Shown here: in pieces, positions 34,434 through 43,849 of the stretch
Position numbering within the stretch: position 1 is the stretch's first letter
Layout: each line of letters begins with the position of its first letter
From: Frankia nepalensis
Lineage (GTDB): Bacteria > Actinomycetota > Actinomycetes > Frankiales > Frankiaceae
DNA length: 64,000 nt
NCBI RefSeq assembly: GCF_016786325.1
Contig: NZ_JADWYU010000203.1
Location: 18,516 to 82,515 of the forward strand
Direction: 5' to 3'
Notes under the pieces: model-generated
The model's database searches: none
What the model was told of the DNA's origin: nothing
Seen by the model: the letters and a program-made list of their open reading frames with translations, nothing else
Translations under genes and position numbers: made by a program

Positions 34434-35636
34434 TCAGTTCCCCAGCCGTTGTCCCTCGCCCCGGGCGGCCAGCGGCGCGGAGGCGGTCTGCGCGACGAGG
34501 TCCGGGGAGGAGGTGGCCGTCGCGGGACGGCGACGGCGCGGGACGGCGAACCTGCGCATCATCGGCGTCTCGACCCACCTGAACGTCGCCCACGACAGCA
34601 GGACCACCACGGTCAGCGCGAGCGCGATGAACCCCAGGTTGCCGGCCGTGGACAGCGGTTGGCGCTCGGCGAAGAGATCGGCGAGCCACATGAGCACCAG
34701 GTAGTGCCAGAGATAGAAGGCGTACGAGATCTGGCCCAGCCACACCATCGGTTTGTTACGGAAGGGCGAGAAGCTGCCTCGCAGGTCGGCCTGCGTCGCC
34801 GCCGCGACCAGCAGGCCGAATGGCAGCGCGGTGCACGCGGCCAGGCCGTATTCGTAGGGCACCTGGGTGGAAAGGACGTAACCGCCGACCGCGACCGCTA
34901 GGGCCGGCACGAGGGGCAGCCGGGGAAGCTGGCCCTCCTTGACCATCCGGGCGAGGAAAATGCCGAGCAGGAAGTCGAGGGTACGCACCGGCGGAAATCC
35001 GTTGATGAACCACAGCTCGGTGATCCCGATCGGCAGCGCCGCACTGCCCGCCTCGTCGGGTAGCACCGCGTGGGCGAGTGAGGGCACCGCGGCGATCGCG
35101 GCGGTGACCGCGACCACCCAGATCCACAGCCGGCTCGGCCGCACCCGGTTCACCAGTCCGATGAGCAGCGGGAAGCAGGCGTAGAAGAACACCTCGCAGC
35201 ACAGCGACCAGGACACCGGGTTGACGCCCCACCAGCTTTCGAACCGCCAGTCCCAGACGTGCACGAGGAACAGGTTCGCGACCGCGATGCCGGTGCCCGG
35301 GAAGATTCCGAGGTAAATAACCAGCAGGACGCCGGCGGCCAGGACCAGGACGTGGTTCGGATACAGCTTGAACAGCCGCCGCCGCCAGAAGCCGGCGGCC
35401 GTGTCGGCGGGCCGGGCGGCCCAGGTCAGCACGAAGCCGCTCAGCACGAAGAAGAAGGTGACGCCGGCCCAGCCGCCCTGGCCGAACAGCGAGTGGTAGG
35501 TGCGGGCGATGGAGGAGTCCGCGAACGGCGCCAGCGCGTCGATGTGGAAGGCGGCGACGAGGAGCGCGGCGACGATCCTCATCCCCGTGAGCGATGGTAC
35601 CGGTATTCCTCGCGCACTACTCGAGTTTTCACTCAA
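34434..35636 (-). CDS. Acyltransferase-3 (OafA/YrhL-type) membrane protein
   Basis: A 400-aa integral membrane O-acyltransferase with about ten hydrophobic segments. The N-terminal signature VPSLTGMRIVAALLVAAFHI carries the conserved Arg and catalytic-type His. FFFVLSGFVLTW, SWSLCCEVFFYACFPLL (SxxxExxFY) and ISYAFYLWHYLVLMW follow in family order. Such proteins acylate sugars, cell-wall polymers or antibiotics using cytoplasmic acyl-CoA. The TTG start at 35636 is supported by ggagg 7 nt upstream; the open frame beyond it is not. It ends with a terminator and has no operon partner. The C-terminal tail (about 35 residues) is basic and cytoplasmic. Confidence 0.88.
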   Translation of the reverse strand: MSENSSSARGIPVPSLTGMRIVAALLVAAFHIDALAPFADSSIARTYHSLFGQGGWAGVTFFFVLSGFVLTWAARPADTAAGFWRRRLFKLYPNHVLVLAAGVLLVIYLGIFPGTGIAVANLFLVHVWDWRFESWWGVNPVSWSLCCEVFFYACFPLLIGLVNRVRPSRLWIWVVAVTAAIAAVPSLAHAVLPDEAGSAALPIGITELWFINGFPPVRTLDFLLGIFLARMVKEGQLPRLPLVPALAVAVGGYVLSTQVPYEYGLAACTALPFGLLVAAATQADLRGSFSPFRNKPMVWLGQISYAFYLWHYLVLMWLADLFAERQPLSTAGNLGFIALALTVVVLLSWATFRWVETPMMRRFAVPRRRRPATATSSPDLVAQTASAPLAARGEGQRLGN

Positions 35637-35931
35637 ATTTGTTTCCTCCCGAATCGCGGTGGCCTTTTCGGAAAAGGCGTTCGCCTGGTGGCGGGACGGC
35701 GAGCGCGGTCGTCGGCCGACGGCGCGGAACGCGTCGGCGCGTCGGCGGCCCCCGCGGCCGGGGCCGCCCCGGGCCGCCGCCGCGCGGCCCACACCGGCGA
35801 CGGCCACGCCCGGGACCCACCCCGCGCCCGGGGCTCCCGCCGGGTCCGGGGCTCCCACTGGACCGGCGAAGCCGATCGGGGAGGTCCGCAAGCCGCCCGG
35901 GGAGGCCCGGGCGGGCGGGCCGGGTGGCGAG

Positions 35932-36423
35932 ATGCGGCTGCGCCGGACCAGCGCCGGCTGGGTGGTGGAGGGCCCCGGCACGGACGTCCGGCCGGTGGGC
36001 GACCTGATCTCGGCCATGGTGCTGGCGGACCTGCTCGCGGAGGACCTGAACCCGCCGGGCCGGCCGCGCCGCGCCGACCGCGAACTCAGCGAGGTCGAGA
36101 AGCTGCGGCTGTCCGTGGTCCAGCTGGAGCACGCGCTGGCGTCCAGGGTGATCGTGGAGCAGGCGATCGGCGTGCTCGCCGAGCGCCACCACATCAAGCC
36201 CCGCGACGCCTTCGAGCGGCTGCGGCGCACCGCGCGCGGCATGGGCCGCCGGGTGCACGACCTGGCCCGCCAGGTCGTCGACTCGGTCAGCGACCCGCGG
36301 ATCGCGTTGCCCGGTGAGCTCGGCGGCCGGCCGGGGCCCGCCGCGGGCCCCGCGAGCGGCGCCGGGCCGAGTGGCGTCGCGCCCCGGCCCACCCCGCCGC
36401 GGCCGACCCCGAGCAGGCACTGA
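35932..36423 (+). CDS. ANTAR-domain protein
   Basis: A 163-aa protein whose centre is an ANTAR RNA-binding domain (about residues 60-120). The coiled lead-in LRLSVVQLEHALASRV precedes the three-helix signature VIVEQAIGVLAERHHIKPRDAFERLRR and ARGMGRRVHDLARQVV. ANTAR proteins act as antiterminators at tandem RNA hairpins. No GAF or receiver domain is attached, unlike many actinobacterial ANTAR regulators, so the signal input is unclear. The N-terminus (MRLRRTSAGWVVEGPG) and the Pro/Gly-rich C-terminus are poorly conserved. Start ATG 35932 has only a modest ribosome site; an upstream start is possible. Confidence 0.78.
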   Translation: MRLRRTSAGWVVEGPGTDVRPVGDLISAMVLADLLAEDLNPPGRPRRADRELSEVEKLRLSVVQLEHALASRVIVEQAIGVLAERHHIKPRDAFERLRRTARGMGRRVHDLARQVVDSVSDPRIALPGELGGRPGPAAGPASGAGPSGVAPRPTPPRPTPSRH

Positions 36424-36517
36424 GCCCGGGTCCGGGACCGACCGCGACCGTCGCCGGTTCCAGGCCCGGGCCCCGCCGGTCCGCTCCCACGCCGGCCGGC
36501 CGCCGGGGCCAGCCGCG

Positions 36518-37852
36518 TCAGGCCGTGGTCACCGGGCCGAGGGCGGCGACCGCCTCGGCGATCTTCTCGGCGTCCCCGACGAGCACGGTCATCAACCTGG
36601 TCGGCGCGAGCAGGGTGGCGGAGACGGCGAGGACCTCCTCCGCCGTCACCTTGGTCAGCGCCGACGGGTGGTCACGCAGGTACTCGATCCCGATACCGGC
36701 CCCCGCGAGCGCCGACAGGGTGGACGCGAGGCCGGCGGCCGTCGCGCTGCCGAGCGCCATCGTCCCGACGGAGTACTGCCGGGCGGCCTCGAGCTCGTCG
36801 GCCGCCGGCGCGAGCACCGCCATCCGGCCCAGCTCGTAGAGCACCTCCAACAGCGCCGGCCCGGTGACGTCGGTCGAGACGTCGGCCGCGACGGTGAACC
36901 GGGAGCCCGCCAGGTAGTGGTCGACGGAGCTGCGCGGCGAGTAGGTGTAGCCCTTGTCCTCGCGGATGTTGTCGACCAGCCTGGAGCTGAAGTACCCGCC
37001 GAAGATGGTGTTCGCGAGTCGCTGCGCCGGGTAGCCGGGCTGGCCGCGGTCCAGCGCGCCGCCGCCCATCCGGATGTTGGTCTGCACCGCGCCCGGCCGG
37101 TTCACGATCAGGATCGGCCCGGTCGTCAGGGCCGGCACGGCGGGCACCGACTCCGGTTCGCCGCCGGACCAGCCGCCGAGCGCCGCCTCGACGGCGTCCA
37201 GCGCGGCGGCCGGGTCGACGTCGCCGACCAGGGTCAGGATCGCGCCGCGAGGCGAGATCCTGACCGTGTGCAGGTCGCGCACGGCCTCGACGCCCACCTC
37301 GGCGAGCACCGTCGGCTCGGCGACCGCGCTCCCGTAGGGGTGACCGGGGAACATCCTGCCGAGCAGCGCTTCCCGGGCGATCACGGCCGGCTGGCTGAGC
37401 GCCATCGTGGCGTCCTCGACCACCCGGTCCCGCTCGCCCGCGAACTCGTCGTCCGGGTAGGCCGCCTCGATGAGCACCTCGGCGAGGATGCCCAGCAGCG
37501 GGTCGAGGTTGGTGGCCAGCGCCGAGCCGACGACGGCGAGCCGGTCGGCGTCCACGCCGGTGGACAGGGCCCCGCCGAGCGCCTGCACCGCCGTGGCGAT
37601 CTCCACCCGGTCGCGCTTCGCGGTCCCGGTGAACAGCGTCTCGGCGAGCAGCTCCGCGCGGGCGGCGTAGTCCGCCCCGCGGCCCGTGAACGGGATCCGC
37701 AGCCGCAGCTCGACCAGCGGCACGCTGGTACGGGCGACCACCAGCACGCGCAGCCCGTTCGGCAGCGTCCGCTCCACCACGGTGGGCAGCTCCGCCGGCA
37801 CGGTCGGCCGGACGGCCGGGATGGGACTCGTCCGCTCGGTCATCGTCGTCAT
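36518..37852 (-). CDS. M16-family peptidase homologue, non-catalytic partner
   Basis: A 444-aa M16B-type protein. It has the two M16 half-domains but lacks the zinc motif HxxEH: the corresponding helix reads ARAELLAETLF. It keeps the Arg/Tyr substrate-positioning pair in SSRLVDNIREDKGYTY, which in two-subunit M16 enzymes is supplied by the inactive partner. It follows the catalytic M16 gene by 109 bp on the same strand, so the pair very likely forms a heterodimeric zinc protease. Start ATG 37852 (MTTMTERTSP) follows gacggggg; the frame is open further upstream. Confidence 0.88.
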   Translation of the reverse strand: MTTMTERTSPIPAVRPTVPAELPTVVERTLPNGLRVLVVARTSVPLVELRLRIPFTGRGADYAARAELLAETLFTGTAKRDRVEIATAVQALGGALSTGVDADRLAVVGSALATNLDPLLGILAEVLIEAAYPDDEFAGERDRVVEDATMALSQPAVIAREALLGRMFPGHPYGSAVAEPTVLAEVGVEAVRDLHTVRISPRGAILTLVGDVDPAAALDAVEAALGGWSGGEPESVPAVPALTTGPILIVNRPGAVQTNIRMGGGALDRGQPGYPAQRLANTIFGGYFSSRLVDNIREDKGYTYSPRSSVDHYLAGSRFTVAADVSTDVTGPALLEVLYELGRMAVLAPAADELEAARQYSVGTMALGSATAAGLASTLSALAGAGIGIEYLRDHPSALTKVTAEEVLAVSATLLAPTRLMTVLVGDAEKIAEAVAALGPVTTA

Positions 37853-37961
37853 CGCCCCCGTCGTCCCATCGCTCGAAGTGTGCTGGCGCCCGCCGGGCAC
37901 GCGCGGCCGCGCCGGGCCTCGTCCCCGGCTTCCTCGCCGGCGTTCCCGGTGCCCGCTGGCC

Positions 37962-39263
37962 TCATGACGCCGCCCCGGCTCGCAGCTCCAGCACCGAGCG
38001 GCCCTGCGCGCGCAGCGCGGCGGCGGCCCCGGCGACGGCGTCGCCGGTCACCTCGGCCAGCAGCCCGGGCAGCTCGTTCAGCATCTCCGGTTGGCCCCGG
38101 TGCAGCTCGAAGGCGCCGAACGCCAGCGCGCGGCCGAGCGCGTCGTCCGCCTCCCGCAGGAGCCCCGACGCCACGCGGGCACGGATCCGTTCCAGCTCGC
38201 CGTCGGCCAGCCCGTCGGTGGCGATCTTGTCCAGCTCCTCGTCGACAGCGGCGATGATCCCGTCGGCCGGCGACTCCGCCGGGTGGCGGGCCTCGACCGT
38301 CAGCAGCAACGGGTCGCGCTGGTCGAACGGGTCGCCGAAGGTGCCGACGTAGCTGCTCACCCCGATCACCGACCGGTCGGTCTGCACCAGCCGCCGCTCG
38401 AGCCGGCTGGCGTCGCCGCTGGTCAGCACGTCGGTCAGCAGGTAGTGGGCGAGGAAGGTGGTCAGGTCGGCGTCCGGGTCCGGAACCCGGTAGCCGATCG
38501 CGAGCGCCGGCCGGGGGGCGAGCTTGTCGACCAGCTCGCCACGCCGCTCCTCGGCCCGGACGGGCTCGGCGAAGCTACGCCGCTCCGGCACCGCGCGGGC
38601 CGCGATGTCGCCGAAGTACCGCTCGACGAGCGCCAGCGTGTCCGCGACGACGAAGTCGCCGGCGATCGTCAGGACGGCGTTGCCCGGCGCGTAGAACTTC
38701 TCGAAAAAGTCGGCGGCGTCGTCCAGGCTGGCCGCCTCCAGCTCGCTGAAATCGCCATAGCCGTTGTGAGCGTTCGGGAAGGTGTCGAACGCGACCGGCG
38801 GCAGGGTGATCCAAGGAAAGCCCCCATAGGGGCGGTTCATCACATTTACCCGGATTTCTTCCTGGACGACGGCTATCTGGTTGTCCAGGTTCTCCCGGGT
38901 GATCTTCGGCGCGCGCATCCGGTCGGCCTCGAGGAAGAGCGCCAGCTCCAGGGCTCCGGCCGGCAGCAACTCGTAGTAGTCCGTGTGATCCGGATGCGTG
39001 GAGCCGTTGAATACGCCACCGGCGGCCTGCACGTACTTCGGATGCTCGGCCTTCCCGACGTGCTCACTGCCCTGGAACATCATGTGCTCGAACAGGTGCG
39101 CAAACCCGGTGCGGCCCTCCGGCTCGGACCGGAAACCGACGTCGTAGTGCACGGCGACGGCCACGACCGGCGCGGTCGCGTCGGGAGCGAGCACGACCCG
39201 CAGCCCGTTGTCGAGCCGGGTCTTCTCCAGCGGGTAGGCGGGCGAGGGAAGGGACGAGGTCAT
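37962..39263 (-). CDS. M16-family zinc metalloprotease, catalytic subunit
   Basis: A 433-aa M16B protease. The inverted zinc motif HLFEH (H56, E59, H60) sits in TGFAHLFEHMMF, and the distal Glu ligand E136 in VVQEEIR lies 76 residues on, the normal spacing. No signal peptide is present, so it acts in the cytoplasm or is exported by another route. The R/Y pair typical of the other subunit is absent, matching a split of functions with the downstream gene at 36518-37852. Start ATG 39263 gives the family-like N-terminus LEKTRLDNGLRVV; the ribosome site is weak. Peptide substrates unknown. Confidence 0.92.
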   Translation of the reverse strand: MTSSLPSPAYPLEKTRLDNGLRVVLAPDATAPVVAVAVHYDVGFRSEPEGRTGFAHLFEHMMFQGSEHVGKAEHPKYVQAAGGVFNGSTHPDHTDYYELLPAGALELALFLEADRMRAPKITRENLDNQIAVVQEEIRVNVMNRPYGGFPWITLPPVAFDTFPNAHNGYGDFSELEAASLDDAADFFEKFYAPGNAVLTIAGDFVVADTLALVERYFGDIAARAVPERRSFAEPVRAEERRGELVDKLAPRPALAIGYRVPDPDADLTTFLAHYLLTDVLTSGDASRLERRLVQTDRSVIGVSSYVGTFGDPFDQRDPLLLTVEARHPAESPADGIIAAVDEELDKIATDGLADGELERIRARVASGLLREADDALGRALAFGAFELHRGQPEMLNELPGLLAEVTGDAVAGAAAALRAQGRSVLELRAGAAS

Positions 39264-39616
39264 CGTGGCGGACGCCGCCGGGCCGGTGCCGGTACGTGAA
39301 GACACATCTGGCCACGCTACTGCCCCGGGCGGGCTCGCCGGCACCGGTAGTGCCAAACAGAGGACCGTTGTACCCGTCCGGCCACGTCATGCGCGCTTTA
39401 CCCGGATGGCAGGCCACCCGCACCGCGCGGCGACACCCCCGTCAGCGAGCGGTGGTGGCGGTAGCCGGTGGCGGAGGCGGCCCGGTCAGCGGCCCGTGGA
39501 GACGGCGCCGGCTGGTGCCGCCGAGGCGGGCCGGGGTGGCCGCGAGGCCGGCCCACCGGCCCACCGGCCCGCGGGCCCACCGGTCGACGGGCGCGCGGGC
39601 CAGCGGGGCCACGCGA
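39264..39616. other. Intergenic region, nothing recognised
   Basis: About 350 bp between the M16 operon and the lipoprotein gene, both leftward. It should hold the M16 operon promoter, but no clear elements or hairpins were recognised. Confidence 0.5.
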
Positions 39617-40498
39617 TCAGCTGACCTCGAGATCGCTCGCGAGGATGGTGGCGAACTCCGGCGGCGTCCCGACGGGGGTCGAGACGATGTAGCGGCCGGG
39701 GCCGAGCGTGGTCAGGCCGTAGGCGGGGCCGGAGCCGACGGGCTGGGCCACCCCGACGATGTCGGAGACCTCCTGCAGGACGGCCGTGCCCGCCCGGACG
39801 TCGGCGGCCGTGGCGGTCTCGCCGTCGCGGACCTTGCCGATCAGCAGGATGAAGCCAGCCTTCGCCGGATCGGAGCCGGCGTTGGTGAACTTCAGCGCCA
39901 CCGGGCCGGCGGGCAGCGACGTCGACACCCCGGAAAGGGCGCTGCCGTCGCTGTTGGTCACGTCGAGGGTGGTGTAGCCGCAGGAGTCGTATGCCCACCC
40001 GTTCACGGCCGTGAGCGCCGCGCCCAGCGAAGCGTCCTCGGTGGGCACCTGCTTCCCGTCCTTCGCGTCCCGCACGACCCCGTCGAGCGCGTCGATCTGG
40101 CTCGTGAGGCTGGCCGGGACCCCGGCGCGCAGCGTGGCGAGCTGGGTCTGCAGCGGCGTCGCCCAGGCGGCGAGTTCCGCCGCGGACGCCGGCGGCTGTG
40201 ACGGGTTGATCCCGGGGATGTTCACCCAGTCACTGGCCAACGCGGCGTCGCAGGCGGCCTCGGTGGCCTCGGTGGCCTCGGCGGGCGCCACCGCTGGGCC
40301 GCCGGCCCCGGCGGGCGGCCCGGACAAGTCGGACGAGTCCGAGCAGGCGGCCAGCAGGACGGTGGCGCCGATGCCGAGCGCGCCGGCGACGGCGGTCCAG
40401 CCGCGCTGGCCGCGAGGCCCGTGACCGCGCGCCGCTGGACCGTCGCCGCGTGACCACGGACGACGGCGGGCCTGGTCATCGAGTTTGTGGATCTTCAT
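39617..40498 (-). CDS. Lipoprotein with cupredoxin-like C-terminal region
   Basis: A 293-aa exported lipoprotein of unknown function. A long basic N-region precedes hydrophobic segment GALGIGATVLLAAC, where Cys (about residue 52) is the lipid anchor. The middle (about 80-160) is Ala-rich helical with a pair of cysteines (EAACDAAL, YDSCGY). The C-terminal part (LPAGPVALKFTNAGSDPAK ... TTLGPGRYIVSTPVGTPPEF) resembles a cupredoxin fold but lacks the His/Cys/His/Met copper ligands. ATG 40498 follows gggag. It is divergent from a histidine kinase gene across a region with tandem palindromes, so it may be a target or accessory sensor of that system. Confidence 0.72.
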   Translation of the reverse strand: MKIHKLDDQARRRPWSRGDGPAARGHGPRGQRGWTAVAGALGIGATVLLAACSDSSDLSGPPAGAGGPAVAPAEATEATEAACDAALASDWVNIPGINPSQPPASAAELAAWATPLQTQLATLRAGVPASLTSQIDALDGVVRDAKDGKQVPTEDASLGAALTAVNGWAYDSCGYTTLDVTNSDGSALSGVSTSLPAGPVALKFTNAGSDPAKAGFILLIGKVRDGETATAADVRAGTAVLQEVSDIVGVAQPVGSGPAYGLTTLGPGRYIVSTPVGTPPEFATILASDLEVS

Positions 40499-40524
40499 TG
40501 TGGTTGTCTCCCGATCGGGTCCTG

Positions 40525-40550
40525 GCCGGACCGGTCCGGCTGACCGGTCA
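40525..40550. promoter_or_regulatory. Two tandem palindromes between lipoprotein and histidine kinase
   Basis: A 16-bp perfect palindrome gccggaccggtccggc (40525-40540) and a 10-bp one tgaccggtca (40541-40550) share the core gaccggtc at a 13-bp period. They lie 27-52 bp upstream of the lipoprotein start codon in the divergent promoter region, a fitting place for response-regulator binding. Confidence 0.55.
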
Positions 40551-40721
40551 TCGACACAGGGCGATCATTCGGGCACTCGGATCCCGCCGGCACGGGTGCG
40601 CGTTCCCGAAGCGGTCGGGTGAATTTCCCGGCTCGGCCGGGAACCACCGTGCCCCACACTGGTCGGACCGGGCACGATCACGCGGTCGCCCGGAGAGCGG
40701 GCGCAGGGGAGCTGTCGTGAC

Positions 40722-42956
40722 GTGAACGCAGGAGCGAGCGGGGACGAGGCCGCGCCGAGCGCGGCGACGGAGCGGACGCGAGACGACGTGACCGTTCAGG
40801 ACCAGCCGCGCCCGGCGCTGTCGCGGTCGCGGTGGCGATGGGCCGCGCACGCCCTGGCCATGACCGTGCTGGCGCTGGTCGTCGCCGGCGCGCTGCTCAC
40901 CCTCGCCGTCCCGGACGGGGTGACCGCGCCGTCCGGGGACTCGGTACCCCGGTATGGCTGGACCCAGATCACGCTCGCGGTCCCGTTCCTGGCCGCCGGC
41001 TGGCTGCTGGCCACGCGCCGGCCAGAGGTCCCGTTCGGCTGGCTGGCCCTGGCGGCCGCGGTGGCGCACGCCGGCGCCGCGGCCGGCGGCGGCTGGGCGA
41101 TGGCCGCCGTGTATGGCGGCCATGACCTGCCGGGCGTGATCCCCGTGGCGGTTCTCACGGCTGCCTGCGAGGCGACCGAACCCCTCGTGCTGGTGACCAC
41201 CTGGGCGACCTTCCCGGGCGGCCGGTTTCCCCGCGGGCGGATCCGCTGGTTCGCCGCCGTCAGCGTCGGGTTGTGCGCCGTGGGCTGGCTGTCCGCGCCA
41301 CTGGGGGACTTCGAGCTCGTCGACCCGCCACCCGCGTACGCCACGTTCGCCAACCCGATCGGCGTCTCTTTCCCCGCCTGGCTGCCGGTGCTCCTGTTCG
41401 CCTCGGGACTGCTGCTCGGCTCGGTCGTGATGGTGGCCCGCTGGCTGCGGGCCGAAGGCGAGCTGCGGCAGGTTCTGCGCTGGCTGGCCGTGGTCAACGC
41501 CATCGGCATCGTGCTGACGCCGTTCGTCGTCGCGCTGCCGGCCGGTGCGCTGATCGCCAGCGTCGGCACCGTCGTCCAGCTGGTCGTCGTCGTCGCCGTG
41601 GTGCTCGCGCGCCGGGTCTACGGCATCGAGGTCGTCCTCAACCGCACGCTCGTCTACGTTCTGCTGACCGCGTTCGTGGCCGCCGTGTACGCGGCCGGCG
41701 TGGCCGTGCTCGCCGCGTTCGGGCAGGCCGTCGGCGGCCCCTGGCCCGCGGTGGCCGCCCTCGCCGCCGCGTTCAGCCTCGCCCCGGCGCGCTCGCGGGT
41801 GCAGCGGGTCGTCAACCGCTTCCTCTATGGCGAACGGGACGACCCCTACACGGTGGTGGCCAGGGTAGCGGCCCGGCTGGAGTCCGCCGGGAGCGTGGAC
41901 GCGCTGCTCCCGAGCCTGCTCGACGCGCTCACCGGAACCCTGCGGCTGCCGCGCGCGACGGTGGAGCTGCGCGGCGACGACGGATCGGTCCGGGCCATCT
42001 CCTCGGGCAAGGGGCGCGAGGCCGACCGCTCGGCACGCGCGACCACAGCCCGGTTCCCGCTCGTGCACCAGGGTGAGGACATCGGCGCGCTCGTCGTGCG
42101 ACTGCGTTCCGGGCAGAACGCCCTCAGCCCCCGGGAAACCCGTCTGCTTACCGACATCGCCCGCCAGGTCGCCGTCGCGGCAAGCAACGTGCGGCTCACC
42201 GAGGCGCTGACGCGCTCCCGGGAACGGATCGTCGGCGCCGCCGAGGAGGAACGCCGCCGGCTGCGCCGCGACCTGCACGACGGCCTCGGGCCCACGCTGA
42301 CCGCGGCCGCCACCAAGGTGGACGCCGCCCGTAACCTCGCCGGCCGCGACCTCCCCCGCGCCACGAACCTGCTCGCCGACGTCCGCCACGACCTGACGTC
42401 CGCGCTCGGCGAGCTGCGCAGGCTCGTCTACGCGCTGCGCCCACCCGCCCTGGACGAGCTCGGACTGCTGGCGGCACTGCGCGAGACGCTGCGCGGCGCC
42501 GCGGTGCCGGTGACGCTGACGGCTCCCGACGCGCTGCCGCCGCTGCCCGCGGCGGTGGAGGTCGCCGCCTACCGGATCGTCACGGAGGCGGTGACCAACG
42601 TCGCGAAGCACACCGGTGCCACCCGCTGCGAGGTGACGATCGACTGCGCCGAGACGCTGACCGTCGAGATCCGCGACGACGGCCACGCGAGCGGCTCCGA
42701 AGGGACCGCGACCACCTGGACGCCGGGGGTCGGGCTGACCTCGATGCGGGAGCGGGCCATGGCCCTGGGGGGAACCTGGAGCGCCGGGCCCGCCGCCGGC
42801 GGCGGCCAGGTTCTGGTCGAGCTCCCCCTCTCCCTGGCCGGCAGCGCCGTGCCGCGCGCCGCGCGCGGCACGGATGCCTCGGGTATCACGGACCTCGCGA
42901 GGTTCAAGGACGCCATGGGCACGGCGGGTAGCCAGCTGGCCGGGAGCGCGGGATGA
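40722..42956 (+). CDS. Membrane sensor histidine kinase, NarL-partner (HisKA_3) type
   Basis: A 744-aa sensor kinase. Residues 40-350 contain about ten hydrophobic segments without a clear extracellular domain, so the sensor is probably membrane-embedded. A GAF-like region follows (about 370-490). The dimerisation/phosphoacceptor helix EEERRRLRRDLHDGLGP has H519, and the HATPase_c domain shows TEAVTNVAKHTGA as the N box and GVGLTSMRERA as a G box. GTG 40722 follows aggggag. The stop codon overlaps the response-regulator start by 4 bp (ATGA), giving a coupled two-component system. Confidence 0.9.
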   Translation: MNAGASGDEAAPSAATERTRDDVTVQDQPRPALSRSRWRWAAHALAMTVLALVVAGALLTLAVPDGVTAPSGDSVPRYGWTQITLAVPFLAAGWLLATRRPEVPFGWLALAAAVAHAGAAAGGGWAMAAVYGGHDLPGVIPVAVLTAACEATEPLVLVTTWATFPGGRFPRGRIRWFAAVSVGLCAVGWLSAPLGDFELVDPPPAYATFANPIGVSFPAWLPVLLFASGLLLGSVVMVARWLRAEGELRQVLRWLAVVNAIGIVLTPFVVALPAGALIASVGTVVQLVVVVAVVLARRVYGIEVVLNRTLVYVLLTAFVAAVYAAGVAVLAAFGQAVGGPWPAVAALAAAFSLAPARSRVQRVVNRFLYGERDDPYTVVARVAARLESAGSVDALLPSLLDALTGTLRLPRATVELRGDDGSVRAISSGKGREADRSARATTARFPLVHQGEDIGALVVRLRSGQNALSPRETRLLTDIARQVAVAASNVRLTEALTRSRERIVGAAEEERRRLRRDLHDGLGPTLTAAATKVDAARNLAGRDLPRATNLLADVRHDLTSALGELRRLVYALRPPALDELGLLAALRETLRGAAVPVTLTAPDALPPLPAAVEVAAYRIVTEAVTNVAKHTGATRCEVTIDCAETLTVEIRDDGHASGSEGTATTWTPGVGLTSMRERAMALGGTWSAGPAAGGGQVLVELPLSLAGSAVPRAARGTDASGITDLARFKDAMGTAGSQLAGSAG

Positions 42957-43666
42957 CGGAGACGAACGGGGGCACTGGCCGCCGGGCAGCGGCGGCGCCC
43001 GGCGGCGGAGCCGAGGAGCAGGCGCCGGACATCCGCGTGGTCGTCGTGGACGATCATCGGATCGTGCTCGACGGGCTGGTCGTCCTGCTGGACTCGGTGG
43101 ACGGGCTCGCGGTGGCGGGCGAGGCTGCCTCGGGCGAGGAGGCGGTCGGGCTGGTCGGCCGGCTGCGCCCGGACGTGGTGCTCATGGACATCGAGATGCC
43201 CGGGATCGGTGGCATCGAGGCCACCAGGCGGATCGCGTCCGCGCACCCGGCGGTCGCCGTGGTGATGCTGACGATGTACGGAGAGGACGAGTTCGTCTTC
43301 GCCGCGCTGCGCGCCGGTGCCCGTGGCTACCTGCTCAAGGGAGCGCAGCAGGAGGACGTCGTGCGCACCGTCCACGCCGCCGCGCGCGGCGACGCGGTGT
43401 TCGGGCCGGACGTCGCGCGGCGGGTGCTGCGCACGTTCGCCGACCCGCGGCCGGCCGCCAGGCCGTTCCCCGAGCTGACCGACCGGGAGCGCGACGTCCT
43501 CGGCCTGCTCGCGAACGGCTGGCCGAACGGCCGGATCGCCCGCCACCTCGGGCTCACCCCGAAGACGGTCGCGAACAACGTCTCGAACATCCTCGCGAAG
43601 CTGCACGCCGCCGACCGCGCCGCCGCGATCCTCGCGGCTCGCCGCGCCGGCCTAGGCGACCCCTGA
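42953..43666 (+). CDS. NarL/LuxR-type response regulator
   Basis: A 237-aa response regulator. The receiver domain (about 27-145) has VVVDDHRIVLDGL as the acidic pocket, phospho-acceptor D79 in VLMDIEMPG and Lys in YLLKGA. A LuxR-type helix-turn-helix follows at the C-terminus: ELTDRERDVLGLLANGWPNGRIARHLGLTPKTVANNV in outline, from about residue 175. The first 25 residues are a disordered extension. It is translationally coupled to the kinase upstream and probably binds the divergent promoter region at 40525-40550, a prediction rather than an observation. Confidence 0.93.
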   Translation: MTETNGGTGRRAAAAPGGGAEEQAPDIRVVVVDDHRIVLDGLVVLLDSVDGLAVAGEAASGEEAVGLVGRLRPDVVLMDIEMPGIGGIEATRRIASAHPAVAVVMLTMYGEDEFVFAALRAGARGYLLKGAQQEDVVRTVHAAARGDAVFGPDVARRVLRTFADPRPAARPFPELTDRERDVLGLLANGWPNGRIARHLGLTPKTVANNVSNILAKLHAADRAAAILAARRAGLGDP

Positions 43667-43849
43667 CCGCCCTTCCCGGCACGCCGGGCGACCGCCGTTC
43701 GCGCGCCCGCCCGGCGGCCCGACCGGGCAGGGCGAGAACGGCGGAGCCGTGGGCGGGCCCGAGCCGATCGGATCGGCCAGGACTCGGCGTCCACCGGGAC
43801 GGCCGTGAAACCCGGGTTCGGCGGATGTCGAGCCGGCTAGGGTGGGGAC

